Assembly: GCA_963790045.1 (NCBI GenBank)
Contig: CAWBMS010000007.1
Location: forward strand, 434,001 to 498,000
From: DATKMP01 sp963790045
GTDB lineage: Bacteria > Bacteroidota > Ignavibacteria > UBA10030
Direction: 5' to 3'
DNA length: 64,000 bases
The notes beneath the pieces are model-generated. The model was not told the DNA's origin. It saw nothing but the letters and a program-made list of their open reading frames with translations, and ran no database searches. The translations under genes were made by a program, and so were the position numbers. Shown piece after piece: positions 47,087 through 56,294 of this stretch; position 1 is the stretch's first letter; each line of letters begins with the position of its first letter.

Positions 47087-49969
47087 ATGAAGATTAGGGT
47101 CGTCTCTTTTTCTAATTTTTTTGTATTACTTGTAATTTTGTCAACAGTATTTGTCGTCGCATCAGCCCAGCCGCGAACAACAAATCTATTCACTAAATCT
47201 TGGCGCTTCAATCTTGGCGATGTTCAAGATGGACAAAGTCCTTCGTTGGACGATTCTCAATGGCGGTTACTCGATTTACCGCATGACTGGAGTATTGAAG
47301 GGAACTCTCAGCCCGAATCAACCAAGGTTGATGTACCTGAATTCCGTGTTGTAAAAGGAAAATGGAAATTTAGTAAAAGCGATAATTTAGCATGGAAAGA
47401 ACCAGGGTTCAATGATAGTCTCTGGCAAATCGTACAACTTCCTTCGACATGGGAAGAACATTCCAATTATACCGAAGATTACGTGTTCGGATGGTATCGA
47501 CGCGCATTGACTGTTCCCGCAGAGTTACAAGGAAAAGATATCTATCTTAATATGGGAAAAATAGACGACGCTGACGAAACGTACTTCAACGGTGTGAAAG
47601 TCGGCGGTATGGGTTCTTTTCCGCCAAACTATACAACAGCTTGGGATATATTCCGATATTATAAAGTTCCGCATGAACTTATTCACTATGGCGGGAAAAA
47701 TACCATTGCTGTTCGAGTATTCGACGGCATCCAGAGCGGTGGAATTTATGATGATGGAGAAAAAGTAATCGAGGGTCCTTTTGAATCAACCTGCCCGGGT
47801 GGAAGCGGCGCTGGTTATATTTCGGCGGGAACTGGATGGTACAGAAAAGAATTTATGCTTCCGGATAATGTACAAGGCAAGCGCGTTTTTGTAGAATTCG
47901 ATGGCGTGTATATGAACAGCGATGTCTGGATCAATGGCGCACATCTTGGAAATCGCCCGTACGGTTATTCCAGTTTTCAATATGAATTGACTCCGCATCT
48001 AAAATTTGGCAAAGAAAAAAATATTCTTGCTGTAAAAGTCAATGTGCAGCAGCCATGTTCGCGATGGTATTCAGGTGCAGGTATTTATAGAAATGTACGA
48101 CTCACGATCACCAATCCCATTCATATAGGACCGTGGGGAACAAAGGTAACGACTCCGGAAATATCCGAAAGCGAAGCAACAATTCATGTGACGACGAACG
48201 TCGTGAATCAATCTGCGGCTATGCAGGAAGTCATCCTTCAATCTTTCATTCTCGATGAATCAGGAAAAATCGCAGCAGAACATCGATCTGTTCAAAAAGT
48301 GCAAGCAGACAGCAACAATACTATCGAGGAGATAATAAAACTTCCAAAACCAAAATTATGGTCATTGGAACATACAACTCTTTACCGCGTCAAGACCAAA
48401 ATAGTTGTGAACGGACATGTTTCCGATGAACAGATCACACCGTTCGGAATTCGTACATTTAAATTTACAACTGACAGCGGATTTTTCTTAAATGGCAAAC
48501 ATACGAATATCAAAGGAGTGTGTTTGCATCACGATCTGGGATGTCTTGGCACTGCCGTAAATACAAGGGCGATCCAGCGTGAATTAGAAATTATGAAGAG
48601 CATGGGATGCAATGCGATACGTACAAGTCATAATCCGCCCGCTCCGGAGTTGTTGGATTTATGTGACCGTATGGGATTTTTGGTAATGGATGAAGCCTTC
48701 GATGAGTGGATAAGAAATAAAACGATGTACGGCTATGGCCGGTTCTTTGAAAAATGGAGCGAACAAGATTTGAAAGATATGATCCATCGCGATCGAAATC
48801 ATCCAAGTATTATCCTCTGGAGCATTGGCAATGAAATACCTGAACAAGATAATACGAATGCGTATGATATGGCGAAGCGTCTTGTCGATATTTGTCATTC
48901 GGAAGATCCAACCAGGCCGGTTACCTCGGCTTGCAGCACTCCCGGCGCAGCAGTTCAAAGCGGTTTTTCAAAACCGCTCGATGTGGTAGGAATTAATTAT
49001 CAATTGCCGTTTTACCAAACTTTGAAGGGAAAAGCGAAACTGATCGCTTCTGAAACTGCCTCCGCTGTCAGTACGCGCGGAGAATATAACGTGGTTCAAG
49101 ATGGTAAATCACTAAAAATTATAAAAGAACAAAACAACCAGTGCTCGTCTTATGATATGAATGCTCCCAACTGGGGCAACGATGCAGAATCAACTCTCAA
49201 GGCAGTCAAAGATGCGCCATGGGTTGCAGGAGAATTCGTATGGACAGGTTTCGATTACATTGGCGAGCCGTCACCATTCAGCTGGCCGTCGGTCAGTTCA
49301 TATTTTGGCATCGTGGATCTTTGCGGCTTTCCCAAAGATCGTTTCTATTTATACCAGAGTCGATGGACAGATAAGCCAATAGTTCACATCCTCCCGCATT
49401 GGAACTGGAAAGGATTCGAAGGGCAAGAAATTCCTGTTTGGTGTTACAGTAATTGTGAATCGGTGGAATTATTTTTAAACGGAAAATCACTTGGGGAAAA
49501 GAAATTCTGCGACACGAAGGATTTGCATTTAATATGGAATGTTCCCTATTCGCCCGGAACCTTAAAAGCCGTTGCAAAAAATAACGGAAAAATAATTTGT
49601 TCGGATGAAGTTCAAACAGCGGGAGTTCCTGCAAAAATAATGTTATTACCGGACCGCAAGCAAATCAATGCCGATGGCGGAGATCTTTCGTATATCAAAG
49701 TCACAATCGTAGATAAAGATGGCCATGTCTGCCCCGATGCCGATAATCTTATAAATTTTAAAATTTCAGATAAAGGCGTGATTGCCGGAGTAGGCAACGG
49801 CAATCCCATTAGTCATGAGCATTTTAAAGCAAGTAAGCGCAAAGCATTTCATGGATTATGTCTTGCTGTCATTCAATCAAAGCATCAAAATGGCGAAATA
49901 CAATTGACCGCAGAATCAGAGGGTCTCCAATCGGCAACCATTTCTCTTCAGGCAAGATCTATAAAATAA
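47087..49969 (+). CDS. GH2 beta-galactosidase (DUF4982 type) with intercalated jelly-roll
   Basis: AAGGAG at 47073-47078 supports ATG 47087; signal peptide MKIRVVSFSNFFVLLVILST. The GH2 sugar-binding domain begins at residue 40 (WRFNLGDVQDGQSPSLDDSQ), is broken by a second jelly-roll at about 88-225 (KWKFSKSDNLAWKEPGF ... AVRVFDGIQSGGIYDDG), and resumes at GTGWYRKEFMLPD. The barrel has acid/base Glu in SIGNEIPE (codon 48833) and nucleophile Glu in IASETASA (codon 49052). The C-terminus holds DUF4982 and Ig-like domains (FEGQEIPVWCYSNCESVELF). At 960 residues it is long for the family because of the insert. Likely beta-galactosidase on xyloglucan or arabinogalactan. Confidence 0.88.
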   Translation: MKIRVVSFSNFFVLLVILSTVFVVASAQPRTTNLFTKSWRFNLGDVQDGQSPSLDDSQWRLLDLPHDWSIEGNSQPESTKVDVPEFRVVKGKWKFSKSDNLAWKEPGFNDSLWQIVQLPSTWEEHSNYTEDYVFGWYRRALTVPAELQGKDIYLNMGKIDDADETYFNGVKVGGMGSFPPNYTTAWDIFRYYKVPHELIHYGGKNTIAVRVFDGIQSGGIYDDGEKVIEGPFESTCPGGSGAGYISAGTGWYRKEFMLPDNVQGKRVFVEFDGVYMNSDVWINGAHLGNRPYGYSSFQYELTPHLKFGKEKNILAVKVNVQQPCSRWYSGAGIYRNVRLTITNPIHIGPWGTKVTTPEISESEATIHVTTNVVNQSAAMQEVILQSFILDESGKIAAEHRSVQKVQADSNNTIEEIIKLPKPKLWSLEHTTLYRVKTKIVVNGHVSDEQITPFGIRTFKFTTDSGFFLNGKHTNIKGVCLHHDLGCLGTAVNTRAIQRELEIMKSMGCNAIRTSHNPPAPELLDLCDRMGFLVMDEAFDEWIRNKTMYGYGRFFEKWSEQDLKDMIHRDRNHPSIILWSIGNEIPEQDNTNAYDMAKRLVDICHSEDPTRPVTSACSTPGAAVQSGFSKPLDVVGINYQLPFYQTLKGKAKLIASETASAVSTRGEYNVVQDGKSLKIIKEQNNQCSSYDMNAPNWGNDAESTLKAVKDAPWVAGEFVWTGFDYIGEPSPFSWPSVSSYFGIVDLCGFPKDRFYLYQSRWTDKPIVHILPHWNWKGFEGQEIPVWCYSNCESVELFLNGKSLGEKKFCDTKDLHLIWNVPYSPGTLKAVAKNNGKIICSDEVQTAGVPAKIMLLPDRKQINADGGDLSYIKVTIVDKDGHVCPDADNLINFKISDKGVIAGVGNGNPISHEHFKASKRKAFHGLCLAVIQSKHQNGEIQLTAESEGLQSATISLQARSIK

Positions 49970-50018
49970 ATGTCGGCAGCGGCGGACAGAGATATATTGA
50001 AAATATCCGAAAGTTTTT

Positions 50019-51179
50019 ATGAACGATAAAGATTTTTTTAATAAATACGCTATACGGCATACATTGATTTTATTCTTCAATATTGCGGTAGCGTCATCTA
50101 CCTGTTCGGCGCAATTAAATTCAGACAACAAAATAACACACGACAAGACCGTTACTCATGTTTTTCACTATACTAATCCGATTACCAGAGATACATCCAT
50201 TTCGATGCGCGATCATTGCATCATCAAAGTCGGAAATCGATGGTACTGCACGGGAACTTCCAATCCTGTATGGACCGGTCATAATCCCGGCGTGCGCCTA
50301 TTGGTTTCCGATGACTTGATTCACTGGCAGCAACAATCATGGATCATCGACGCCAGTAAATTACCATTTGATTGTCCGTACAATGGAAGATTTTGGGCTC
50401 CTGAAATTCATTTTATAAAAAATAAGTATTGGCTTACTGTGAACAGCGGAAAAGTTACACCAGAAGACCCGAAAGGTATGAACACTCACAGCATCTGGTT
50501 ATTTGTATCCGATCAAGTCACTGGTCCATATAAATTGGTCAACGGTCCGCTGACTCCTCAATATAACAATGATGCAACGCTCTTTGAAGATGAAGACGGG
50601 CAGACATATCTCTATTGCAGCGGTAACGGTTTGTTCCAGGCAAAAATTGATTTAGAAAAAGGAACGCTCATCGGTGCCATTCAAAAATTCTTGGATAAAC
50701 GCGAACCAGGTTATCCAGAATGGATGGTTGGTGGTATCGAAGCTCCATTCGTCATAAAAAAAGAAGGTACCTATTATATGTTTTTTTCCACATGGACTCG
50801 CGGCTATGAGATAGGACTCCTAAAATCACAATCACCGCTCGGACCATGGAAATTAGCATCACGTGAACCGATTTTCGGAACTCGAAAAAAAGGATATCGC
50901 TCTGAACTTGCTGCCAGCGGCGGATATACATACTTAAAATTTCAAGATACAGATGACCCCTATTGCGAGACCGGACACAATGCATTATTCGAAGGACCAG
51001 ATGGTCAGTTATGGAATTCGTGCCATTACCTTATGTATGAAAAACGTCCGTACCCATACTGTCCGGATTTACAACCATGGGAAAAAACACCACAACTTGG
51101 TATCGAGCCTGTCTACTATAAAAACGGGATGTTTTTTATTAAGGGCCCGACGTGGACAGAACAAGCCGTGGAATATTAA
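50019..51179 (+). CDS. GH43 family arabinosidase-like enzyme
   Basis: 386 residues with a signal-type N-terminus (hydrophobic LILFFNIAVASSTCSA after MNDKDFFNKYAIRH). One propeller domain without extra modules: Asp in ISMRDHCIIKVG, Asp in YNNDATLFEDEDG and Glu in VGGIEAPFVIKKEG fit the GH43 triad. The YYMFFSTWTRGYEIG block is typical of arabinan or arabinofuranoside-active members. It follows the GH2 gene by 49 bases and is probably in the same transcript. The exact subfamily cannot be fixed by eye. Confidence 0.82.
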   Translation: MNDKDFFNKYAIRHTLILFFNIAVASSTCSAQLNSDNKITHDKTVTHVFHYTNPITRDTSISMRDHCIIKVGNRWYCTGTSNPVWTGHNPGVRLLVSDDLIHWQQQSWIIDASKLPFDCPYNGRFWAPEIHFIKNKYWLTVNSGKVTPEDPKGMNTHSIWLFVSDQVTGPYKLVNGPLTPQYNNDATLFEDEDGQTYLYCSGNGLFQAKIDLEKGTLIGAIQKFLDKREPGYPEWMVGGIEAPFVIKKEGTYYMFFSTWTRGYEIGLLKSQSPLGPWKLASREPIFGTRKKGYRSELAASGGYTYLKFQDTDDPYCETGHNALFEGPDGQLWNSCHYLMYEKRPYPYCPDLQPWEKTPQLGIEPVYYKNGMFFIKGPTWTEQAVEY

Positions 51180-51312
51180 CATGAAATGAATGTCGAGTTA
51201 TTATATTATCAACAAAGAAAACAAATGGAATCAAAACGTAGAATGATTTAAAAGTAAAATTTTATTCTACTGCAAAATTGTTTTATTATTTAAAATATAT
51301 CAAAATTAAAAT

Positions 51313-53730
51313 ATGGTGAATATTATGAAATGGGAAAAAGTATGTTCTTTGGTTTTGTTTTGTGCTGGAATCCTGAGTAATATGTCAGCACAGCCTTCGA
51401 AGGAAATCTATCAACCAAATTTCGAGTCGTTAGAAAAAGTGAATCCCGTTCCTGAGTGGTTCAAAGATGCAAAGTTTGGCATCTATTTTCATTGGGGAGT
51501 ATATTCCGTACCGGCATATTCAAACGAATGGTATCCGCGCAATATGTATCATGAAGGATCATCTGAAAATAAACATCATAAGGCCAAATATGGCGATCCG
51601 TCCGAGTGGCCGTATTCCAATTTCATCACCGGAGCAAATGATAAAGAAGGACATTTTATTCAGTTTGCACCAAAGCTCAAATCAGAAGGAGGAAAATTTG
51701 ATCCCGATGAATGGGCGCAGTTGTTTGCCGATGCTGGTGCGAAGTTTGCCGGTCCTGTGGCGGAACATCATGACGGATTTTCCATGTGGGCAAGCAAAGT
51801 GAATCCATGGAATGCGAAGGATATGGGTCCAAAACTTGATTTGGTAGGATTGTTAACGAATGCTATCCGAAAAAAGAATATGAAAACAATTCTTTCCATG
51901 CGTCATGCCTATAATATTACCGGATATTATGAATATGTTCCGCATACAGATGATCCCAAACTCCAAAAACTATTTGCACAGCAAGGGAAAGAAAAAAATG
52001 AATTATATTGGCTGGCAAAGCACAAAGAAATAATCGATTTTTATAAGCCTGATATTATTTATCAGGATTTCAATTTGCACATTATTTCGCAGCCAATTCT
52101 CCTCCAGTTCTTATCCTACTATTATAATAGAGCTTCTGAATGGAATAAAGAAGTAGTCGCCACATTTAAAGATGGCTTGAATGAAAAATGTGCATTATTA
52201 GATTATGAGCGCGGGGGGCCGCCGGATATTACCGATAATTACTGGCTCACCGACGACGCCATCAGTTCTTCCAGCTGGTGCTACACCGAAGGAATCGGGT
52301 ATTACACCAAGCAGCAAATTCTTCATGCGTTCATAGATCGAATCAGTAAAAACGGAAATATGCTGCTCAATATTTCTCCGAAACCAGACGGTACGATTCC
52401 GCAAGAACAACAGGATGTGCTGCATGCAATGGGTGCCTGGCTCAAAAAATACGGCGAAGCAATTTACGCAACGCGTGCATGGGAACAATACGGCGAAGGG
52501 CCGACGAAAATGGGAGCTGCACACGGAGTTATGATGGCTCCAACAGCAGGAACAGCAAACGATGTTCGCTATACCAGATCGAAAAATAACACTATCCTTT
52601 ACGCAATTTTGCTTGGCTGGGAAAAAGATCAGAAAGAAATAAATCTTACTACCTTGTCTTCTGAACGAATCGATCTCAAAAACTTGAAATCGATTGAACT
52701 CATCAATGGCGAAGCTAAAAAATACCTGCCTGTAACTTTCAAACAAGATGCAAAAGGATTACACGTCAATCTGCCCGAACACTCGTTTGAAGAAATGGCG
52801 TATGTTCTCAAACTGAGCTTCGATGGCGAAATTTCAAAACTCGACAAGTTTGTCGACCTTAACTGTACTCCACATTATTTCCTGATCCCGGGCGATAACA
52901 CGGGCAGTATGGTACTTGGTTCAGATTTAACACTGACTGGTAAAAGAAAAGACGTTGCAAACCAATGGAAGTTGGAGAATGCAGGTAAAGGTATATATAA
53001 AATTCAGAATCGTGAAAACGATAAGAAGATAATCGAATATAATGTTTCTAGTCATAGCATTATGCTCTCAAATTATAACGGGAAAGATAACCAAGCATGG
53101 AAAATTGAAAATGCACACAATGGATTGTTCAAAATTTCGAACAAACAATTTCCCAATCTGATATTATCCGTAAATACTGTCCTTAGCGAAGGAAGTAAAG
53201 CGGGATTATTCAATTCAGAAAACGGTTCGTCTTTTGGATGGAAACTTTTGGAAGTCTGTGAAATGAAGCAGGAAGCTTTCAAACCACATACTATTCCGGG
53301 AACGATCGAAGCCGAGGATTTTGACACGGGTTGTCCGGGCGATGCGTACTATGACACAGACGAAATTAATGAAGGGGGGCAGTATCGTCTTAACGTCGGT
53401 GTGGATATTGAACAATGTTCTGCGGGTGGTTACAATATTGGATGGACCCATGCTGGAGAATGGATGGCATATACAGTGAGTGTGAATAAATCTGCGACGT
53501 ACCAAGTTTCATTCACAATCGCTTCATCGTACGATAGTGGAAAATTTCATCTTGAATGTGATGGCGCGGACAAAACAGGAATTATTTCTGTTCCAAATAC
53601 CTTGGGATTCCAAAATTGGCAGGTCATTAAAAAGACAGTTCAACTTGATGCTGGTCAGCATATATTGAAATTAGTCGTTGACGGTGATTTATGGAATATC
53701 GACAAAATGGATTTTGAAGAAATAAAATGA
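51313..53730 (+). CDS. GH29 alpha-L-fucosidase with ricin-type and CBM6 domains
   Basis: ATG 51313 or 51325; signal peptide KVCSLVLFCAGILSNMSA. GH29 barrel at about residues 40-390: WFKDAKFGIYFHWGVYSV, VAEHHDGFSMW, and the nucleophile Asp in IIYQDFNLH (codon 52066), then NGNMLLNISPKPDG. A small beta domain follows, then a ricin-like trefoil (about 525-650, with Q.W repeats such as NQWKLEN, NQAWKIEN) and a CBM6 domain (about 660-805, TIEAEDFDTG to WNIDKMDFEE). It is the second fucosidase of the window, with a different domain set from the one at 27340, so the two probably act on different linkages or on polymer versus oligomer. Confidence 0.9.
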   Translation: MVNIMKWEKVCSLVLFCAGILSNMSAQPSKEIYQPNFESLEKVNPVPEWFKDAKFGIYFHWGVYSVPAYSNEWYPRNMYHEGSSENKHHKAKYGDPSEWPYSNFITGANDKEGHFIQFAPKLKSEGGKFDPDEWAQLFADAGAKFAGPVAEHHDGFSMWASKVNPWNAKDMGPKLDLVGLLTNAIRKKNMKTILSMRHAYNITGYYEYVPHTDDPKLQKLFAQQGKEKNELYWLAKHKEIIDFYKPDIIYQDFNLHIISQPILLQFLSYYYNRASEWNKEVVATFKDGLNEKCALLDYERGGPPDITDNYWLTDDAISSSSWCYTEGIGYYTKQQILHAFIDRISKNGNMLLNISPKPDGTIPQEQQDVLHAMGAWLKKYGEAIYATRAWEQYGEGPTKMGAAHGVMMAPTAGTANDVRYTRSKNNTILYAILLGWEKDQKEINLTTLSSERIDLKNLKSIELINGEAKKYLPVTFKQDAKGLHVNLPEHSFEEMAYVLKLSFDGEISKLDKFVDLNCTPHYFLIPGDNTGSMVLGSDLTLTGKRKDVANQWKLENAGKGIYKIQNRENDKKIIEYNVSSHSIMLSNYNGKDNQAWKIENAHNGLFKISNKQFPNLILSVNTVLSEGSKAGLFNSENGSSFGWKLLEVCEMKQEAFKPHTIPGTIEAEDFDTGCPGDAYYDTDEINEGGQYRLNVGVDIEQCSAGGYNIGWTHAGEWMAYTVSVNKSATYQVSFTIASSYDSGKFHLECDGADKTGIISVPNTLGFQNWQVIKKTVQLDAGQHILKLVVDGDLWNIDKMDFEEIK

Positions 53731-53788
53731 TGTATTATTTGAGCCATCATTAATTCAATATATTGCGCCTTATAAACATGAAGGTTTT

Positions 53789-56188
53789 ATGATACAAATA
53801 TTAAAACAAAGAATGATTACAATTCTTTATCTGTGTTTGATGTTGCCGACATTTCTTCACACGCAGGATAAATTCTATTCCAATGAATTCCCTTCAAGCG
53901 ATGTTAAATTGTTAGACGGACCATTTAAACATGCCCGCGATCTCAATATTCAAACCCTTTTGAAATATGATGTTGACCGTTTATTAGCTCCATATCTCAA
54001 AGAAGCCGGGTTGACCCCAAAAGCCAAAAGCTATCCCAATTGGGATGGATTGGATGGACACATCGGCGGACATTATCTAACAGCGATGGCTATGAATTAT
54101 GCTGCAACGGGAAACGCTGAATGCAAAAAACGAATGGAGCACATGATCGCGGAACTCAAAGCATGTCAGGATGCAAACGCAATCAATAACCCGGATTGGG
54201 GCGTTGGTTATGCGGGCGGAATGCCAAACAGCAAAGCAATATGGTCGAAACTGAAAACGGGAAATTTTTCAATATACTTTTCAAGTTGGGCACCATGGTA
54301 TAATCTGCATAAAATGTATGCGGGTCTAAGGGACGCATGGCTGTATGCCGGCAGTGAAGAAGCTAAAAATATATTTTTAAAATTTTGCGGTTGGGGAATT
54401 GACATCACTTCCGGTTTAACAGATGACCAAATGCAAACAATGCTTGGCGCTGAACACGGCGGTATGGATGAAATTTTTGCCGATGCGTACCAAATGACGA
54501 GTGATGAAAAGTATTTAACAGCAGCAAAACGATTCTCGCACAAAGCATTACTCGAACCCATGGCGGCAGGAAATGATAACCTTGATAATAAACACGCGAA
54601 TACTCAAATACCGAAAGTGATTGGCTTTCAAAGAATTGCAGAACTTACCAATGACAAAACATATATAACGGCAGCTAGTTTCTTTTGGGAAACAGTTACC
54701 AAAAACCGCAGTCTGGCGTTTGGCGGAAATAGCAGAAAGGAACATTTTCCCGGCATAAAAACATGCAGTGATTTTGTTAACGACGTTGAAGGTCCGGAAT
54801 CATGCAATTCATATAACATGCTGAAGCTAACGGAAGATTTATTTAGAGCATACAAATCGGCAGAGTATATAGATTATTACGAGAGGACATTATACAATCA
54901 TATTTTATCAACACAAAATCCTGAAAACGGCGGGTATGTCTATTTTACTCCGGCCCGCCCCCGTCACTATAGAGTGTATTCTGCCCCCAACGAAGCGATG
55001 TGGTGTTGCGTAGGTACAGGCATGGAAAACCATGGAAAGTATAATCAATTAATTTACACTCATCAAAAGGATTCGTTGTTTTTAAACCTCTTCATTCCGT
55101 CGGAACTTAACTGGAGAGAAAAAGGAATAAAGATAAAGCAGGAAACAAATTTTCCTTATGAAGAGAAAACGGAATTAACAATTACAGAAGGATCGTCTTC
55201 TTTTACAATGATGATGAGATATCCTTCATGGGTGAATGACGGCGCTTTAGAAGTAAAGGTCAACGGCAAAGCGGTTTCGGTTACAGCTCATCCGTCTTCA
55301 TATTTTGCAATAGATCGGTTGTGGAAATCCGGCGATGTTGTTGAAATTATTTTGCCTATGCACAACACGATTGAACAATTACCCAACGTGCCGGAATATA
55401 TTGCGTTTTTGCATGGTCCAATTCTGCTTGGCGCGGAAACTGGAACCGAAGATTTAGCCGGCTTAATTGCCGATGATAGCCGATGGGGACAAACTCCAAG
55501 TGGGAAGAGATTGCCGATCGATAAAGCTCCTATATTGATTGAGGACAACCTTTCCAAAATCACGGATGAATTGGTGCCGGTCAAGGATAAGCCGCTTACT
55601 TTTACAGTCCCTCGTCTGAAAATGATTAATCCCATAAAAGTTTTGATGGAACCATTCTATAGAATTCACGATGCAAGATATATGATGTATTGGATGACGT
55701 TAACAAGTACTCAATACCATAAATATCTTGACTCGATTGCAGCAGATGAAAAAGTGAAACTCGAATTGGAAAACCGCACTGTTGATTTTGTTGCACCCGG
55801 CGAACAGCAGCCTGAAGCCGATCACGCAATGAAAAGTTCAAATTCCAATTCAGGCAATAATTTGGATGAATTTTGGCGTGATGCAAGTAACGAAGGATAT
55901 TTCAGCTACAACCTCGCATCAAGAGGTAAAACAGACTTGTCTTTGATAGTACGTTATTTCGGATATGAATGGGGAAGCAGGAAGTTCGATATATCGATTG
56001 ATGATGAAAAAATAACAACAGAAGATAACACAGGCAAATGGTATCAGTCGAAGTTCGAGGACGTTGAGTATAAAATTCCGGACTCGATGGTTATAGGCAA
56101 AGATCATATCCGGCTAAAATTTCAGGCGGGGCCGCACAGCACCGCAGGTGCGGTGTACTATATCAGGTTGGTTGAAACGAAAAAGTGA
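53789..56188 (+). CDS. GH127/GH146 beta-L-arabinofuranosidase
   Basis: A signal peptide (ITILYLCLMLPTFLHT) precedes an alpha/alpha-barrel of the DUF1680 family. The cysteine-based active site is visible: Glu and Cys in GPESCNSYNML (codons 54797 and 54803) and the Cys pair in MWCCVGTGMENHG (codons 55004 and 55007), of which the first is the expected nucleophile and the others bind zinc. Beta-sandwich domains follow, with a DUF4986-like part and a final jelly-roll (about 690-799). Members remove beta-L-arabinofuranose from pectic arabinan or hydroxyproline-linked glycans. Full length and intact. Confidence 0.9.
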   Translation: MIQILKQRMITILYLCLMLPTFLHTQDKFYSNEFPSSDVKLLDGPFKHARDLNIQTLLKYDVDRLLAPYLKEAGLTPKAKSYPNWDGLDGHIGGHYLTAMAMNYAATGNAECKKRMEHMIAELKACQDANAINNPDWGVGYAGGMPNSKAIWSKLKTGNFSIYFSSWAPWYNLHKMYAGLRDAWLYAGSEEAKNIFLKFCGWGIDITSGLTDDQMQTMLGAEHGGMDEIFADAYQMTSDEKYLTAAKRFSHKALLEPMAAGNDNLDNKHANTQIPKVIGFQRIAELTNDKTYITAASFFWETVTKNRSLAFGGNSRKEHFPGIKTCSDFVNDVEGPESCNSYNMLKLTEDLFRAYKSAEYIDYYERTLYNHILSTQNPENGGYVYFTPARPRHYRVYSAPNEAMWCCVGTGMENHGKYNQLIYTHQKDSLFLNLFIPSELNWREKGIKIKQETNFPYEEKTELTITEGSSSFTMMMRYPSWVNDGALEVKVNGKAVSVTAHPSSYFAIDRLWKSGDVVEIILPMHNTIEQLPNVPEYIAFLHGPILLGAETGTEDLAGLIADDSRWGQTPSGKRLPIDKAPILIEDNLSKITDELVPVKDKPLTFTVPRLKMINPIKVLMEPFYRIHDARYMMYWMTLTSTQYHKYLDSIAADEKVKLELENRTVDFVAPGEQQPEADHAMKSSNSNSGNNLDEFWRDASNEGYFSYNLASRGKTDLSLIVRYFGYEWGSRKFDISIDDEKITTEDNTGKWYQSKFEDVEYKIPDSMVIGKDHIRLKFQAGPHSTAGAVYYIRLVETKK

Positions 56189-56294
56189 ACAGGTGGATTG
56201 TGATCGGATAATTTAAATGAAAACAATTATTATAAATGGATGACTTTTGAATAGAACCGATAGATAAAATAAGAAATGAGAAACGAGTGTTAGT

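Noticed and set aside
52198..52746. 182-codon minus-strand frame within GH29
   Set aside because: Antisense shadow of the fucosidase; rich in Phe/Cys/Arg as expected for a false frame.
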